This document shows positions 63,086 to 64,000 of a stretch of DNA of 64,000 nucleotides, one piece after another. Every line of letters begins with the position of its first letter. Position 1 is the first letter of the stretch. Both the position numbers and the translations under genes were made by a program. The stretch covers positions 1,054,001 through 1,118,000 of the forward strand of contig NZ_CP006911.1 in the NCBI RefSeq assembly GCF_001281385.1. Direction: 5' to 3'. This DNA comes from Candidatus Pseudothioglobus singularis PS1 (GTDB lineage Bacteria; Pseudomonadota; Gammaproteobacteria; PS1; Pseudothioglobaceae). The notes below the pieces were generated by a model. The model did no database searches. It saw nothing but the letters and a program-made list of their open reading frames with translations, and was not told where the DNA came from.

Positions 63086-63262
63086 TTATTTATAGTGCTC
63101 TTGCTCGTCAGCATTGCCTTTAGCTAAAACCGCTATCAACATTACTGATGCAATCACCGTCCACCATCCAGGCGCAGATGAGCCTGATCCGATGTACATG
63201 CCCATGTCAATCCAACCATCGGCATTATAAAGTTCTGCAAAAGATTCAGCAAAATATCCCAT
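63086..63262 (-). CDS. 58-residue membrane protein linked to the ammonium transporter
   Basis: A small ORF too short for usual cut-offs. It reads MGYFAESFAELYNADGWIDM and then GMYIGSGSSAPGWW, has one hydrophobic helix (TVIASVMLIAVLA, about 35-47) and ends KGNADEQEHYK. A very good ribosome site (AAGGAG, 7 bases before the ATG) and a position 14 bases after the amt stop support a real gene in the same transcript; the terminator at 63031 follows it. I do not recognise the family. It could be a regulator or partner of the transporter. Confidence 0.8.
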   Translation of the reverse strand: MGYFAESFAELYNADGWIDMGMYIGSGSSAPGWWTVIASVMLIAVLAKGNADEQEHYK

Positions 63263-63276
63263 ATTATTTCTCCTTA

Positions 63277-64000
63277 TTAAGAATCAGACTCAGGACTAAC
63301 CATTGACTCAGGGTATGCCTGAGCAGGAACCTTGACAGCGTCAAGACCTTTGATTTGAACTGATTCTGGGATACGCAACATACCTGCTTTATGGACTAAC
63401 CAAGATACGATGTATCCCGGAACAAATCCTAGCAAGAACATGACTACTGCACCAACGACTTGGCCAAACAGGCTGATTGCAACTGTATCTTCTGGCGCAA
63501 AAGCACCCAGTCCTGGCGCACCAGAACCCAAGACACCAAGCATCACAACGCCGAAGAGACCAATCGTTCCGTGAACCGTAACACAGCCAACAGCATCATC
63601 AATACCAAAACCCTCTAACCAGTCTGCACAAGGCTTCAAGATCATACCGGCAACCATTGCAATAACTATTACAGTAGAGCCAAAGTATATATCAAGGCCC
63701 GAGGCAACAGAAATAATACCTGCAAGACAGCCAGACATCATCCAGAACGGATCTTTGGTTATGATCCAGGCACCAATAATACCGCCCGAAGCAGCCAAAC
63801 ATACGTTGAATGCTAGAGCAGAAAGCGTCATCGGCGTACCATAAATGGTTGTACCTTGGTCCGCGTACCAACTCCAGCCTTCACCAGGCAGAATGATACA
63901 GGCCATTAGGAATCCGAAGAAACCAACAATAATCAGCATTAAGCCGGTTACTGTGAGCGGCATGTTGTGACCAGCGATGTGGTTAGCAGAGCCATCAGCG
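63277..64000 (-). CDS. amt: Ammonium transporter, C-terminal part (cut by the window edge)
   Basis: Membrane channel protein of the Amt/Mep/Rh family. About 240 codons are present and the frame is open to the end of the window (NHIAGHNMPLTVTG at the upstream side), so the ATG at 63963 is internal and not the start. Visible landmarks are GFFGFLMACI, the pore histidine block DDAVGCVTVHGTIGLFG, and the final helix LVHKAGMLRIPE, then a C-terminal tail DAVKVPAQAYPESMVSPESDS. Ammonium is the expected substrate, with methylammonium possible. No glnK is seen downstream; instead a 58-residue membrane gene follows. Confidence 0.93.
   Translation of the reverse strand, partial: ADGSANHIAGHNMPLTVTGLMLIIVGFFGFLMACIILPGEGWSWYADQGTTIYGTPMTLSALAFNVCLAASGGIIGAWIITKDPFWMMSGCLAGIISVASGLDIYFGSTVIVIAMVAGMILKPCADWLEGFGIDDAVGCVTVHGTIGLFGVVMLGVLGSGAPGLGAFAPEDTVAISLFGQVVGAVVMFLLGFVPGYIVSWLVHKAGMLRIPESVQIKGLDAVKVPAQAYPESMVSPESDS

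Overview
The window reads as a chromosomal segment of a free-living, streamlined, AT-rich marine gammaproteobacterium. The conserved orders cmk-rpsA-ihfB, ffh next to ypjD, mlaC-murA, hisG-hisD and the ubiG, uvrC and sucAB genes are gammaproteobacterial. Low GC, very short intergenic gaps and a large block for methylated osmolytes and amines fit the SUP05 / Candidatus Thioglobus relatives. The taxon is an inference from gene content, not from a marker-gene comparison. I see no prophage, insertion sequence, rRNA operon, CRISPR array or replication origin.

Region 1 (1-26.5 kb) is mostly housekeeping: an OppA-type binding protein, tRNA-Lys, ihfB, rpsA, cmk, lysS, a TPR protein, ccmH, uup, a stand-alone HAD phosphatase, uvrC with a 59-codon membrane gene behind it, mlaC-murA, hisG-hisD, an orphan ABC ATPase, three EamA permeases, a DUF6580/DUF4430 pair, an NTF2-like protein, ffh, ypjD, a GFA-type zinc protein, lepA, bcp and ubiG.

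Region 2 (26.5-34.4 kb) is accessory: a CaiC-like acyl-CoA ligase, a BetA-like GMC oxidoreductase, two MORN-repeat proteins with two tiny membrane ORFs between them, a dimethylglycine-dehydrogenase-like flavoprotein and an unrecognised 134-residue protein. Four near-identical 41-46-bp promoter-proximal elements (at 26562, 31187, 33697 and 34346) tie the ligase, the flavoprotein and the 134-residue protein into one probable regulon. The fourth copy drives nothing and looks like a deletion scar.

Region 3 (34.4-58.8 kb) is a methyl-amine and osmolyte block. It has a four-subunit sarcosine-oxidase-type complex plus an extra flavoprotein, a divergent LysR regulator, a Rieske oxygenase of the betaine monooxygenase type, folD, a glycine-betaine ABC transporter with a fused double permease, a DUF1989-GcvT fusion, a glutamine-synthetase-like gene with three glutamate-synthase-like subunits (MgsABC/GlxBCD type) and a small unknown, an XRE-cupin regulator and a betaine-homocysteine methyltransferase. 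A consistent reading is import of betaine, stepwise demethylation through dimethylglycine and sarcosine to glycine, capture of the released C1 units on folate, and a parallel gamma-glutamyl-methylamide / N-methylglutamate route for methylamine.

Region 4 (59.2-64 kb) holds sucA-sucB and the 3' part of an ammonium transporter gene followed by a 58-codon membrane gene. SucB has no visible E3-binding domain and SucA lacks the usual N-terminal segment.

The least explained items are the repeated promoter element, the translationally coupled small-membrane/MORN cluster, the cysteine-free SoxD, the SucA/SucB architecture and the small unknown next to the MgsABC-like genes.
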